A stretch of 64,000 bases of DNA from Nocardioides hwasunensis (GTDB taxonomy: Bacteria > Actinomycetota > Actinomycetes > Propionibacteriales > Nocardioidaceae): positions 186,001 through 250,000 of the forward strand of contig NZ_JACXYY010000004.1 of assembly GCF_014779665.1 (NCBI RefSeq), in the 5' to 3' direction. The notes beneath the pieces were generated by a model. That model had not been told where the DNA came from. It made no database searches and worked only from the letters and a program-made list of their open reading frames with translations. The translations under genes and the position numbers were made by a program. Shown here piece by piece: positions 18,905 to 28,434 of this stretch (positions are counted from its first letter, which is position 1; the number at the start of each line of letters is the position of its first letter).

Positions 18905-19605
18905 GCGACCTCAGCGATCCCGACCACGTGCGCGAGCAGTACGCCGACGAGGGCAGGCTGGAGACGCGTCGCTCGGTCTGGCACCCGACCGACGACGGCC
19001 GCGACCCGTCGAACGAGGCGTTCAAGGCGATCGACCGGGCGATGACCGGTGACTCCGACGTGCTCGAGGTTGGCTGCGGCACCGGCGTCATGGCCGAGCG
19101 GATCAACGCGCTGCCCGGCGTCACGCTCGTCGCGATCGACCTCTCCGAGCGCTTCGTCGAGCTGACCGCCGCCCGCGGGATCGACGCCCGCCAAGGCGAC
19201 ATCTGCTACCTCCCGTTCGAGGACGACTCCTTCGACGTCGTCTACGCGGGCTGGATGCTCTACCACGTGCGCGACCTCGACCGCGGGCTCAACGAGGTGC
19301 GCCGGGTGCTGCGTCCCGGGGGGACCTTCGTCGCGGTCACCAACGGCGACGACAACCTCGCCGACCTGCTGCGCGAGGCAGGCGGAAGGGTCCGGGCGAA
19401 GAGCTTCTCGAGCGAGAACGGCGAGTTCACCCTCTCCCGCAAGTTCAGCGACGTCCGCACCCAGGACCTCGAGACCCGCGCGGTCTTCCCCGACCACGCC
19501 AGCGCCCAGGCCTACCTCGACACCCACGGCGAGGGCCTCGTGCTCCCGCACTTCGACGGCCCCCGCACCTACCCCGGACACGTCACGGTCTTCGAGGCCA
19601 GATGA
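18901..19605 (+). CDS. Class I SAM-dependent methyltransferase
   Basis: 234 residues. Motif [16 protein letters not shown] (about 55-69), an acidic VAIDLSERF strand, [24 protein letters not shown] and [10 protein letters not shown] are standard for UbiE/type 11 methyltransferases. Substrate unknown. ATGA overlap with fumC implies co-translation, but no functional link to fumarate is apparent. Confidence 0.88.
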   Translation: MSDLSDPDHVREQYADEGRLETRRSVWHPTDDGRDPSNEAFKAIDRAMTGDSDVLEVGCGTGVMAERINALPGVTLVAIDLSERFVELTAARGIDARQGDICYLPFEDDSFDVVYAGWMLYHVRDLDRGLNEVRRVLRPGGTFVAVTNGDDNLADLLREAGGRVRAKSFSSENGEFTLSRKFSDVRTQDLETRAVFPDHASAQAYLDTHGEGLVLPHFDGPRTYPGHVTVFEAR

Positions 19606-19655
19606 GCCGCACGTTCCGGTAGCCCCTCGTCCGGAAGTGGTCGTACGGTCGGTCC

Positions 19656-20267
19656 ATGAGCACCGAGAGCGTTGCCGGCACCGGGAGGACGTACGAGATC
19701 AGGGCGCTCACCTCCGAGACCTGGGACGTGTTCGCCGACCTCAACGAACGCATGGGCGGCCTCTTCGGAGGCTGCTGGTGCGTCGCGTTCCACGCCGAGC
19801 GCGAGGACCACGTGCCCGGCCCGGAGGGCAACCGGGCGTTCAAGAAGACGATGGTCGAGGAGGGCATCGCGCACGCGGCCCTGGTCATGGACGGCGAGCA
19901 GGCCGTGGCCTGGGCGGAGTACGGCACCCCGGTCGAGCTGCCCGACATCCACCACCGCAAGCAGTACGACGCCGAGAAGGACACCGACCCCGACTACCGG
20001 GTCACCTGCATCCGGGTCGACAAGGCGCGACGCCGGGAGGGCCTGGCCGAGGTCGCGCTCCGCGGGGCGCTCGAGCTCATCGCGGCCGCCGGCGGCGGGA
20101 CCGTCGAGGGCTACCCCCACGACCTGACCCACGTCACGAAGAAGACCTCGTCGTCATGGCTCTACAACGGCACGCGCAGCATGTACGAGCGGGTCGGCTT
20201 CGCCTACGACCGCCCCAAGGGCATGAAGAACTGCGTGATGTCCATCGAGGTGCCGCCGGCCCGGTGA
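19656..20267 (+). CDS. GNAT family N-acetyltransferase
   Basis: 203 residues. The acetyl-CoA-binding region is seen as VTCIRVDKARRREGLAEVALRGALELI (about residues 113-139), with the R/Q-x-x-G/A element as RRREGLA. NGTRSMYERVGFAYDRPK near 170-187 is the usual C-terminal GNAT strand. The cysteine-containing GGCWCVAFH stretch is shared with a subfamily of actinobacterial GNATs of unknown substrate. ATG 19656. The 61-nt hairpin repeats begin 63 bases after its stop. Confidence 0.85.
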   Translation: MSTESVAGTGRTYEIRALTSETWDVFADLNERMGGLFGGCWCVAFHAEREDHVPGPEGNRAFKKTMVEEGIAHAALVMDGEQAVAWAEYGTPVELPDIHHRKQYDAEKDTDPDYRVTCIRVDKARRREGLAEVALRGALELIAAAGGGTVEGYPHDLTHVTKKTSSSWLYNGTRSMYERVGFAYDRPKGMKNCVMSIEVPPAR

Positions 20268-20330
20268 GCCCGGCTCGACCTCGCCTTCCGCTGGGCGATG
20301 TCCCGTGGACAGGTGGAGACGGCGCGTCCC

Positions 20331-20585
20331 ACACGTGTCCGAGATGTCGCCCTCGAAACGTCCACCGAAGGGCGACTTCGCGGACACGTGTACGCCGGGG
20401 ATGGCGCGGGCCCGGCCAACCGGATCGACCACACGTGTCCGAGCTGTCGCCCTCGAAACGTCCGCCGAAGGGCGACTTCGCGGACACGTGTACGCCGGGG
20501 ATGGCGCGCCCAACCGGATCGACCACACGTGTCCGAGCTGTCGCCCTCGAAACGTCCGCCGAAGGGCGACTTCGCGGACACGTGT
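20331..20585. repeat. Three copies of a 61-nt imperfect-palindrome element
   Basis: Units at 20331-20391, 20431-20491 and 20525-20585 (periods 100 and 94). Each has outer arms ACACGTGTCCG and CGGACACGTGT (11 bp), a 4x4 internal loop, inner arms GTCGCCCT and AGGGCGAC (8 bp) and a 15-base apical loop. Units 2 and 3 are identical. Unit 1 differs from them at two bases, one in the internal loop and one in the apical loop, so all paired positions are conserved. The linkers after units 1 and 2 are also near-identical. No gene is seen here. Confidence 0.85.
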
Positions 20586-21048
20586 ACGCGCGGCGGCGGG
20601 CTTGCCCGGCACGAGGTGCGACCCGCCCGTCGACCCCTGTGTCATGACGAGCGGGACGCACCTCTTCGACCCCCCGGTCGATTCGCACCGCCGGTGCGCG
20701 CGAGGCGCGCACGGCGATGAGCCCATCGTGGCCCCACTGGTGGCCGCGCGGACACGGTTCGCCGACACCCGTACCCCGCGACTAGACCACCGATGGGTGA
20801 ACCTTCAAGATTCACCGCAGAGACGTCGAATCCGCGCTGCTGAGCCCACGGAACGACCTCGTCCGGAGTCGGCGTGGACCGAGATCGTCATGCAGGCGGC
20901 GTTCTTGTGACGCGGCCGTGAACGGGACGAAACGCGGCCGTAAAGACGCCTCCCTAGGTTTCGAGCCTCTCGACAACCACCCCTTCGCTCCCGGCTTCGC
21001 GCCACTGCAGCCGCGAGCCGTGACGACCTGACTCCCCAGGAGTTGCAC
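20586..21048. other. Gene-free stretch upstream of the secreted hydrolase
   Basis: No open frame here has codon usage or a ribosome site typical of a gene. It contains ACGCGGCCGT twice, at 20910-20919 and 20932-20941, 22 bases apart (about two helical turns), close to the likely promoter of the downstream secreted hydrolase, and a TAGGTT box at 20955-20960 that could be a -10 element. Confidence 0.45.
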
Positions 21049-24000
21049 GTGCGTCTCACCCCCTCACGTCGAGCAGGACTCGGCCTGTCAGCCGTCCTCC
21101 TCGTCACCCCCCTCGCCGCCCTCGTGGCGGCACCGGCATCCGCCGAACCCGCCGGCGCCGCGGTCTCGGGCGACGGCTGGGCCGTGACCCGGGCCCCCGG
21201 TGGCTACCTCGTCACCGTCGACCTCGACCGCGCGCTTCCGATGAAGTCGGACGCCCCGACGGTGGTCGTCGACGGCGAGACCCTCGGTCTGGCCACCCAG
21301 TCGGCCGACGGTCGCTCGATCAGCACGTTCACCACCGACTCGGCGGTCCTCACCGCGACGTCCGCCGAGGCAGGCTGGGCCAGCCAGGCACCCGAGGGCG
21401 AGGGCACTCCGTCCCGCGCGGTCACGGTCCCCGACGCTGCGGCCGCGGCCGACCCGCTGGACGTCGACCCGAGCGCGCCGGGCAGCTTCGAGTGGACCGA
21501 GTCGATCTACAAGTTCGGCGACCAGGCGATCCCGCTGGCGGCCATCGGTGGCGTGCGGGGGGAGATGGAGGGCAAGGTCTACCTCCCGACGACCGGCGGG
21601 GCGCGGCCGACCGTGCTCCTGCTGCACGGTCGTCACACCTCCTGCTACACCGCCGTCACCGGCACACCCGCCAACCCTGCGCGGTGGCCCTGCACGGCGG
21701 CTCCGGGCCCGGCGGAGGCGCCGTACGACACCGGTCGCATGTCGATCCCGAGCTACGCCGGCTACGACGGCACCGCTCGTGCGCTGGCGAGCCGGGGCTA
21801 CGCCGTCGTCTCGATCTCCGCCAACGCGGTCAACTCCAACGACAACGAGCTCGCCGCCGACCAGGGCGCGCAGGCCCGTGGCCAGCTGCTGCTCGACACC
21901 CTGACCATGCTGAAGAAGGCCAACGCCGGCGAGGTGGTCAGCTACTACGACGCGTTCACCGGCCGTGACGTCTCCCTGGCGCAGGCGCTGACCGAGGGAT
22001 CGTCGTCCTACGCCCTGCGCGCACCGGGCTTCGTCAACGGCGCCCCCGCGCTCGACACCATCACGCCGGCGACGCTGGTCGGTCGCTTCGACCTCAGCAC
22101 GATCGGCATGATGGGCCACTCACGCGGCGGCGAGGGCGTCACCTCGGCGGCGACCCTCAACCAGGCCCTGCCGAACCCGTGGAACATCGAGTCGATCCTG
22201 CCGCTGGCGCCGGTCGACTTCGGCCGGATGACCGTGCCCAACGTCCCGATGAACGTGATCCTCCCCTACTGCGACGGCGACGTCTCCAACCAGCAGGGCC
22301 AGCACATGCTCGACGACTCGCGCTATGCGTACGGCGACGACGCGCTGCGCTCGGGCACCTGGGTGATGGGCGCGAACCACAACTTCTACAACACGGTCTG
22401 GACGCCGGGCGAGTACGCCTACAGCGTCAGCGACGACTGGAGCAACAGCACCGCGCGGCGTACCGAGCCCACGTGCGGCACGGACCCCTCGGTGTCCGCG
22501 ACCTCGATCCGGATGACGCCGGCGGAGCAGTACGCCCAGGGCACGGCGTACATGACCGCGTGGTTCCGCCTCACGCTCGGCGACGAGCGCCAGTTCCTGC
22601 CGATGTTCGACGGCACCGGCTCGGTCCCCGACGCGCTCGGCGGCGAGGACGTGCGCACGACCGCCACCGCGCCGTCGGGCTCGCGGGCGACGATCGCGAC
22701 CTTCGAGCGGTCGTCGTCGCTGGTGCGGACCTTCGGGACGGCGACCGCCAACCCGTGCGCCAGCATGAACGCCCGCACCACGCCCCAGGACCTGGCGGCG
22801 TGCACCACGACGATGGCGAGCTCGCAGCTGCCGCACTGGACGCCCGCGTCCAACGGCGGCAACGTGCCGGCCACCCCCGTCACCCGGATGACCTGGACGA
22901 GCGGCACCGGCGCGGTCCGGGTCTCCGTGCCGGCGGGCAGGCGTGACGCCGGCACCTTCGAGCGACTGTCGGTCAAGCTGGCCGCCGACGAGACGGTCGT
23001 GACCGGCACCGACCTGACCCTGACCGTCGTCGACGGCCGGAGCCAGACCTGGAGCTCGCTGGTGTCCGCGCTGAACCCGCTCGCGCTGGTGCGGATGCCG
23101 ACCTCGTCGAGCACCGCGGCGACGAGCACCCTGAAGAAGGTCGTGCTGCAGCAGGTCAACGTCCCGGTGGCCGACCTCGCGGCCGCGGGCCTGGACACGA
23201 GTGACATCCGCGAGGTCCGCTTCACGGCCGCGCAGGGTGCCGACGCCGTGGCCACGGGTGGCGCCTATCTCTCCGACCTGGCCTTCGAGAGCTCGTCGGT
23301 CGGGCGGGCGAGCAACCGGACCGAGCCGGTCGTGAACGTCTACGCCCCCGGCGTCGACGAGGGATCGGCCCCGGGCACCGTCGAGCTGGCGGCCTACCTC
23401 GACAAGCCCGCGACGGTCCCCGTCACCGGGTGGGTCTCGCTCCTCGGCGCGACCACGAGCCGGGCGGGCGCGACCATGGAGAAGGTCACCTTCGCTCCCG
23501 GCGAGACGTGCCAGGTCGTCACCGCCGCCGTGCAGGGCGACACCGCCGCCAGCACCACCGCCGTGACGAGCGTGAAGGCCAGCATCATCAACGTCTCGGG
23601 AGCGGTGCAGGGCCAGCAGGCCATCGTGTTCATGCGGATCCGTGAGGACGACGAGCTGCTGCCCAGCGGCACCCCGCCGACCACACCCGCCCGGCTGCCG
23701 GAGTTCGGCACCCCCGGTCCGGCCTGCGCCGAGCTGGACAGCGTGCTCGGCGGCGGCTCGGTGACGGTCCCCGCGACCACGCCCCCCGGGACGACCGCCA
23801 GCGTGTCCTCGGCCGGCTTCCGCGCCGGCGAGGCCGTCACCTTCTCGGCGGCCGGGGTGGAGTCGGTGACGTCGCTCGCCGACGCCGCCGGGACCGCGAC
23901 CGCCGACCTGGTGGTGCCCACCGAGGCGCCTCGTGGCGCGCTCGCGGTCACCGCGACGGCTGCGGGCACGACCCGGGTCACCTCGGGTGGCCTCGGCATC

Positions 24001-24876
24001 CGGGACGCCAGCACGACGACGCTGGCGATCTCGCCCGAGGCGCCGGCTCTCCGGCAGACGGTCAGGATGACGGCCACGGTGGCCGGTGGCGACACCGGCG
24101 GCACGGTCACCTTCGCCGACGGCGCGACCGTGCTGGGCACGGCCGCCACCGTCGACGGGGTCGCCACGCTGACCGTGCCGGGCGGCCTCGGTGCCGGCGC
24201 GCACACCCTCACCGCCACGTTCGCCCAGTCCGCGGTGACGACAGCGTCGGAGTCCGCGCCGGTGGCGTTCACGCTCGCCAAGGCCACGCCGACCACGGTC
24301 GTCACCCTCAGCAGCGCCTCGAGCGTCTTCGGCTCGCCCGCGGCGACGGCCGACGTCGTGGTCGGGGGCGCCGTGGGCGGGGGTGAGGTCGCCATGACGA
24401 TCGGTGCGACGACCGTGTCGGTGCCGCTCGACGGGGCCGGGCGTGCGTCGTACGCCCTGCCGGGCATGCTGCCGGCCGGCTCCTACGTGGTCTCGGCCCG
24501 CTACCTCGGCTCGGCCGACGCGGAGCAGTCCGCCGCCAGCTCGGCGCCGTACGCCGTCACGGCGAAGGCGACGACCACGACGCTGAAGGCGGCCTCGAAG
24601 AAGCGCGGCAAGCGGGTCCGGGTCACGGTGACCGTGGCGGGTGCGGTGCCCGGCGCGCCGGTCACCGGGACGGTGCGCGTGGTGCTCCGGGGCGGGGTCA
24701 AGGCGACCCGCACGGTGAGCGTGCCCGCCTCGGGCCGGGTCGTGGTCTCGGTGCCGGTCAAGGCGAAGGGCACGAAGGGCAAGAAGGCGCGGAAGGTGAG
24801 CGTCCGGGCGAGCTACTCCGCGACCGGGAGCTATGCCTCCAGCAAGGCTCCGTCGAGGACGGTGCGCCTGAGGTAG
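21049..24876 (+). CDS. Giant secreted alpha/beta-hydrolase with Ig-like repeats
   Basis: 1275 residues. Signal peptide 1-32 ends APASA. The hydrolase core follows: TVLLLHGRHTSCYTA (about 186) and the nucleophile elbow GHSRGGEG with Ser near 357. Distal modules are Ig-like: an all-beta region near 755-870, then repeats with TTTLAISP / VRMTATVAGG / GTVTFADG and a final basic domain KKRGKRVRVTVTV typical of Big3-type cell-surface domains. Substrate (ester, peptide or polymer) unknown. GTG 21049 is chosen because AGGAG lies six bases upstream; TTG 21043 abuts that site. Confidence 0.82.
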   Translation: MRLTPSRRAGLGLSAVLLVTPLAALVAAPASAEPAGAAVSGDGWAVTRAPGGYLVTVDLDRALPMKSDAPTVVVDGETLGLATQSADGRSISTFTTDSAVLTATSAEAGWASQAPEGEGTPSRAVTVPDAAAAADPLDVDPSAPGSFEWTESIYKFGDQAIPLAAIGGVRGEMEGKVYLPTTGGARPTVLLLHGRHTSCYTAVTGTPANPARWPCTAAPGPAEAPYDTGRMSIPSYAGYDGTARALASRGYAVVSISANAVNSNDNELAADQGAQARGQLLLDTLTMLKKANAGEVVSYYDAFTGRDVSLAQALTEGSSSYALRAPGFVNGAPALDTITPATLVGRFDLSTIGMMGHSRGGEGVTSAATLNQALPNPWNIESILPLAPVDFGRMTVPNVPMNVILPYCDGDVSNQQGQHMLDDSRYAYGDDALRSGTWVMGANHNFYNTVWTPGEYAYSVSDDWSNSTARRTEPTCGTDPSVSATSIRMTPAEQYAQGTAYMTAWFRLTLGDERQFLPMFDGTGSVPDALGGEDVRTTATAPSGSRATIATFERSSSLVRTFGTATANPCASMNARTTPQDLAACTTTMASSQLPHWTPASNGGNVPATPVTRMTWTSGTGAVRVSVPAGRRDAGTFERLSVKLAADETVVTGTDLTLTVVDGRSQTWSSLVSALNPLALVRMPTSSSTAATSTLKKVVLQQVNVPVADLAAAGLDTSDIREVRFTAAQGADAVATGGAYLSDLAFESSSVGRASNRTEPVVNVYAPGVDEGSAPGTVELAAYLDKPATVPVTGWVSLLGATTSRAGATMEKVTFAPGETCQVVTAAVQGDTAASTTAVTSVKASIINVSGAVQGQQAIVFMRIREDDELLPSGTPPTTPARLPEFGTPGPACAELDSVLGGGSVTVPATTPPGTTASVSSAGFRAGEAVTFSAAGVESVTSLADAAGTATADLVVPTEAPRGALAVTATAAGTTRVTSGGLGIRDASTTTLAISPEAPALRQTVRMTATVAGGDTGGTVTFADGATVLGTAATVDGVATLTVPGGLGAGAHTLTATFAQSAVTTASESAPVAFTLAKATPTTVVTLSSASSVFGSPAATADVVVGGAVGGGEVAMTIGATTVSVPLDGAGRASYALPGMLPAGSYVVSARYLGSADAEQSAASSAPYAVTAKATTTTLKAASKKRGKRVRVTVTVAGAVPGAPVTGTVRVVLRGGVKATRTVSVPASGRVVVSVPVKAKGTKGKKARKVSVRASYSATGSYASSKAPSRTVRLR

Positions 24877-24892
24877 CCACGCACAGCAGCAC

Positions 24893-24933
24893 CCACGGTG
24901 GGCGGGAGGCGACGAGCCTCCTGCCCACTGTGG
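24893..24933. terminator. Bidirectional hairpin terminator
   Basis: Arms 24893-24910 and 24916-24933 pair over 18 bases with two G/T wobbles and a 5-base loop, between the convergent secreted hydrolase and transglycosylase genes. Confidence 0.7.
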
Positions 24934-24942
24934 CGTCGTGGC

Positions 24943-25653
24943 TCAGTACCAGCCGCGTGCCTGCTTGAAGCTCCACGCGCTGCAGGGGGTGCCGTAGGTG
25001 TCCTGGATGTACTCCAGGCCCCAGCGGATCTGCGACTCGGCCGAGGTCATGTAGTCGGCCGGGAGCTCGTGCAGCTCGGTCAGTGCCTGCGGGATGCCGT
25101 AGGCCGACGAGGTGGGGTTGTCGGCGTCGACCCGCCACCCGGACTCGCTGACGTAGAGCGAGTCGAGGCAGGAGAACTGGTCGGAGGAGAAGCCGTAGAC
25201 CGGCAGCAGGGCCCGCGCGATGTCGCGCGGCTCGCCCTCGGAGAGCTTCTCCGACCTCGTGACCGCCGAGCCGGCGGACATCGTGAGCGTCGTGGCCTTG
25301 GTGGCGTCGGTGCGGCGGGCGGAGCGCGACACGGCCTGGCGCTGCTGGCGCTGCTCGAGCTCGGCGGCGCTCATCGTCGGCGACGACCCGGTCGACCCGT
25401 CGCTCGCTTCGTCGCTCGCTCCGTTGCTCGCCGAGGGAGAGGTCGAGCTCACGTCGGCCGCGGCGGGGTTCAGCGCGGCGGGGTCGTGGCCGAGGATGCC
25501 ACCGGCGACGCTCACGCCGGTCGCGGCGGCTGCCAGCCCGGTGAGGGTGACACCCGTGCGGAGGGCGCGGTGGGGGACGCGCCGGGCCTTGTGCTTGCCA
25601 GGGGCGCGGTGCTTGGGGACGTACTTGTCGGACTTCGACACAGGGGTGCTCAC
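24943..25653 (-). CDS. Lytic transglycosylase-like secreted protein
   Basis: 236 residues. Basic N-terminus (KHRAPGKHKARR), one hydrophobic segment (about 33-55) as a signal or anchor, a Ser/Ala-rich linker, and a C-terminal SLT-like lysozyme domain: CLDSLYVSESGW with catalytic Glu near 170, NPTSSAYGIPQAL, QIRWGLEYIQDTYGTPCSAW. It should cleave peptidoglycan glycan strands outside the cell. GTG 25653 is the assumed start; the frame is open another 80 codons upstream, but that part has no signal-peptide or conserved character. Confidence 0.85.
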   Translation of the reverse strand: MSTPVSKSDKYVPKHRAPGKHKARRVPHRALRTGVTLTGLAAAATGVSVAGGILGHDPAALNPAAADVSSTSPSASNGASDEASDGSTGSSPTMSAAELEQRQQRQAVSRSARRTDATKATTLTMSAGSAVTRSEKLSEGEPRDIARALLPVYGFSSDQFSCLDSLYVSESGWRVDADNPTSSAYGIPQALTELHELPADYMTSAESQIRWGLEYIQDTYGTPCSAWSFKQARGWY

Positions 25654-25919
25654 GGGGGTCGAGGACGGGGGACGCGCGCGCCTCGGCGGTGCGGGCACGC
25701 GGGACGACCGGTCGATCTCGTCGGCGACGGAGCCAGGTCCCCCGACCCTGCTCACGACCAAGATCACGAATCGGTCACGAGCCACCATGCATGAGGGTCG
25801 AGAGGCACGCAAACCGAACGCCAGGATTCGGTGTGTCCATTTCGTCACAGCAGCCACACGTGCCTCGGCAGGCTCATTTCGCCCCAGTCTCACCGCGCCA
25901 TGTCGACCACGCCACGCCG
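25654..25919. other. Leader region upstream of the transglycosylase
   Basis: 266 bases with no gene seen. Actinobacterial cell-wall hydrolase genes often carry a c-di-AMP (ydaO) riboswitch in this position, but the conserved blocks of that RNA are not recognisable here. Confidence 0.35.
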
Positions 25920-25993
25920 CTGTAACGCCGGGTTGGGTGCTCTACCCACCCCGTTGCAGCAGGGTGGGTAGAGGCACCAACCCGGCGTTACAG
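25920..25993. repeat. 74-nt inverted repeat with 32-base arms
   Basis: Arms 25920-25951 and 25962-25993 begin and end CTGTAACGCCGGGTTGG / CCAACCCGGCGTTACAG and differ only in a short shifted stretch (GGGTGC versus GGTGCC); the loop is 10 bases. It lies 25 bases past the stop of the PhoH gene. It may be a terminator for that gene or a mobile palindromic element. Confidence 0.75.
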
Positions 25994-26018
25994 CGCGATC
26001 GGGGTCAGCCGGTCGGGG

Positions 26019-27353
26019 TCACAGGGTGACGTCCTCCAGCATCTCGGTGACCAGGGCCGCGATCGGCGAGCGCTCGGAGCGGGTGAGCGTGACGTGGGCG
26101 AAGAGCGGGTGGCCCTTGAGCTTCTCCACCACCGCGACGATGCCGTCGTGGCGGCCGACCCGGAGGTTGTCGCGCTGGGCGACGTCGTGGGTCAGCACCA
26201 CCTTGGAGTTCGCGCCGATGCGCGAGAGCACGGTGAGCAGCACGTTGCGCTCGAGGGACTGCGCCTCGTCGACGATGACGAAGGCGTCGTGGAGCGAGCG
26301 ACCGCGGATGTGGGTGAGCGGGAGCACCTCGAGCATCCCGCGGTCCATCACCTCGTCGACCACGTCACGCGAGACCAGCGCACCGAGGGTGTCGAAGACC
26401 GCCTGGGCCCAGGGGGACATCTTCTCGTTCTCCGAGCCGGGCAGGTAGCCGAGCTCCTGGCCGCCGACGGCGAACAGCGGACGGAAGACCACGACCTTCT
26501 TGTGCTGGCGGCGCTCCATCACGGCCTCGAGGCCCGCGCACAGCGCCATCGCGGACTTGCCGGTGCCCGCGCGACCGCCCAGCGAGACGATGCCGACCTC
26601 GGGGTCGAGCAGCATCTCGAGCGCGATCCGCTGCTCGGCCGACCGACCGTGGATCCCGAACGCGTCGCGGTCCCCGCGGACGAGGTGCACGCGCTTGTCC
26701 GCCCCCACGCGGCCCAGCGCCGTACCCCTGTCGGAGAGCAGCACGAGCCCGTTGTGGCACGGCAGGTCGCGCGCCTCGGCGAGGTCCATCACCCCGTCCT
26801 CGTAGAGCTCGTCGAGGTCGGCGGCGGCCACCTCGAGCTCGGCCATGCCGGTGTAGCCGGTGTCGGAGCTGCTGATGGCCTCGGCGCGGTACTCCTGGGC
26901 GTCGAGGCCGACGGCGGACGCCTTGATCCGCATCGGCAGGTCCTTGGACACCAGGGTGACCCGGTGGCCCTCGTTGGCCAGGTTGCGGGCCACGGCCAGG
27001 ATGCGGGTGTCGTTGTCGCCGAGCCGGAAGCCGGACGGCAGCGACGCGGCGTCCGTGTGGTTGAGTTCGACCCGGACGGTCCCGCCCTCCACGCCGATCG
27101 GCACCGGCTCGTCGAGACGACCGTTGACGATCCGCAGCTCGTCGAGCGCACGCAGCGCCGAGCGGGCGAAGAACCCGAGCTCCGGGTGGTGCCGCTTGCC
27201 CTCGAGCTCGGTGATCACCACGACCGGGAGCACGACCTCGTGCTCGGCGAAGCGTTTGATCGCACCGGGGTCGGCCAGCAGGACGCTGGTGTCCAGGACA
27301 TAGGTCTGACGGCTGCTGACGGAGCTGCGGGATGAGGTCTTGCTGCTGGCCAC
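26019..27353 (-). CDS. PIN domain-PhoH ATPase fusion (PhoH2-like)
   Basis: 444 residues. N-terminal PIN ribonuclease-like domain ([13 protein letters not shown] at 17-29, [23 protein letters not shown]) joined to a PhoH P-loop domain with [12 protein letters not shown] near 258 and [13 protein letters not shown] near 360. PhoH2 proteins in mycobacteria unwind and cut RNA in an ATP-dependent way; the same role here is inference. Starts with GTG 27353. A strong 74-nt hairpin follows the gene. Confidence 0.9.
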   Translation of the reverse strand: MASSKTSSRSSVSSRQTYVLDTSVLLADPGAIKRFAEHEVVLPVVVITELEGKRHHPELGFFARSALRALDELRIVNGRLDEPVPIGVEGGTVRVELNHTDAASLPSGFRLGDNDTRILAVARNLANEGHRVTLVSKDLPMRIKASAVGLDAQEYRAEAISSSDTGYTGMAELEVAAADLDELYEDGVMDLAEARDLPCHNGLVLLSDRGTALGRVGADKRVHLVRGDRDAFGIHGRSAEQRIALEMLLDPEVGIVSLGGRAGTGKSAMALCAGLEAVMERRQHKKVVVFRPLFAVGGQELGYLPGSENEKMSPWAQAVFDTLGALVSRDVVDEVMDRGMLEVLPLTHIRGRSLHDAFVIVDEAQSLERNVLLTVLSRIGANSKVVLTHDVAQRDNLRVGRHDGIVAVVEKLKGHPLFAHVTLTRSERSPIAALVTEMLEDVTL

Positions 27354-27560
27354 GACTACCCCTTGCTGCGGGTCGGCGCGCGCACTCCTCGCCCCGGCCC
27401 GATGTCATTCAACGGACCGGAGAGCTCCCATCTGAGTGCTCAAGGCTGCCTCCCGGTTCGGCTGGCTTCCCCACCTGCCGATATCGCGAAAGTACGCCGC
27501 GATCCGGGGCGATCCGGGGCGACACGCCCGAACGCGAGGTGACGACCAGATGACGTTTGC

Positions 27561-28331
27561 TCAGCCGCCGAAGCGGCGCTCGCGGGCGGCGTACGCACGG
27601 ATCGCGCGCAGGAAGTCGACCCGGCGGAAATCGGGCCACAACGCCTCGCAGAAGTAGAACTCCGAGTTCGCCGACTGCCACAGCAGGAAGCCGCCGAGCC
27701 GCTGCTCCCCCGAGGTGCGGATCACCAGGTCGGGGTCGGGCTGGCCCTTGGTGTAGAGGTGCTCGGCGATGTGCTCGACGTCGATCAGGTCGGCGAGCTC
27801 CTCGAGCGAGGTGCCCTTGGTGGCGTGGTCGGCCAGCAGGGCGCGGACGGCGTCCGCGATCTCGCGACGGCCGCCGTAGCCGACCGCGACATTGACCAGG
27901 ATCCCGTCGATGTGGCGGGTGGCCTCCTCGGCCGCCTTGAGGCGCTCGGCGGTCTCCGGCGGGAGCAGGTCGAGCGCGCCCACGGGGTGGATGCGCCAGC
28001 GACCGGCCTCCGCGAGCGACTCGACGGCGCCCTCGATGATCGTCAGCAGGCCGGTGAGCTCCTCCGCCGGCCGGTTGGTGAGGTTGTCGCTGGAGAGCAG
28101 CCACAGGGTGACCACCTCGACCCCCACCTCCTCGCACCAGCCGAGCATCGGGCGGATGTTGTCGGCGCCCGCCTGGTAGCCGGCCGAGGTGTTGGCGCCG
28201 ACGGCCTTGGCCCAGCGCCGGTTGCCGTCGAGCATCACTCCGACGTGCTGGGGGATGCGGTCGGACGGGAGGAACTTCACCACCCGGGACTCGTAGGCCG
28301 GGTAGAGCACCCGTCGTACGGCGTCCTTCAC
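27561..28331 (-). CDS. Isoprenyl transferase (cis-prenyltransferase, UppS-like)
   Basis: 256 residues. HVGVMLDGNRRWAKAVG (catalytic Asp near 34), the TLWLLSSDNLTNRPAEE segment and DLVIRTSGEQRLGGFLLWQSANSEFYF are the conserved regions of Z-prenyl diphosphate synthases, which add isopentenyl units to make the short or long polyprenyl phosphate carrier for cell-wall synthesis. GTG 28331 is chosen because AGGTGG lies about five bases upstream; GTG 28340 is the alternative. Confidence 0.9.
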   Translation of the reverse strand: MKDAVRRVLYPAYESRVVKFLPSDRIPQHVGVMLDGNRRWAKAVGANTSAGYQAGADNIRPMLGWCEEVGVEVVTLWLLSSDNLTNRPAEELTGLLTIIEGAVESLAEAGRWRIHPVGALDLLPPETAERLKAAEEATRHIDGILVNVAVGYGGRREIADAVRALLADHATKGTSLEELADLIDVEHIAEHLYTKGQPDPDLVIRTSGEQRLGGFLLWQSANSEFYFCEALWPDFRRVDFLRAIRAYAARERRFGG

Positions 28332-28434
28332 GTTGACCACCTGCCGATGGTAGCGCCGGGTGAGGCGGCTCTCCGACGCAACGACTGCGCGCGTCACCTG
28401 GGCACGGGTAGATTCGGGCCATGGAGAGCTGGTC

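Noticed and set aside
20331..20585. Possible CRISPR array
   Set aside because: Only three repeats; the units are palindromic over their whole length, the linkers are similar to each other rather than unique, and no cas genes are nearby.
20154..20768. Overlapping open frames of 100-200 codons through the 61-nt repeats
   Set aside because: Frames on both strands exist only because the repeats lack stops; no ribosome site, domain or consistent start was found.
25654..25919. c-di-AMP (ydaO) riboswitch upstream of the transglycosylase
   Set aside because: Position fits the known association with cell-wall hydrolases, but the conserved GGGGUGAA-type blocks could not be found; a covariance search (Rfam ydaO-yuaA) would decide.
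27500..27530. Direct repeat GATCCGGGGC upstream of the PhoH-side genes
   Set aside because: Two adjacent 10-base copies only, in a region with no promoter-like sequence; too short to interpret.
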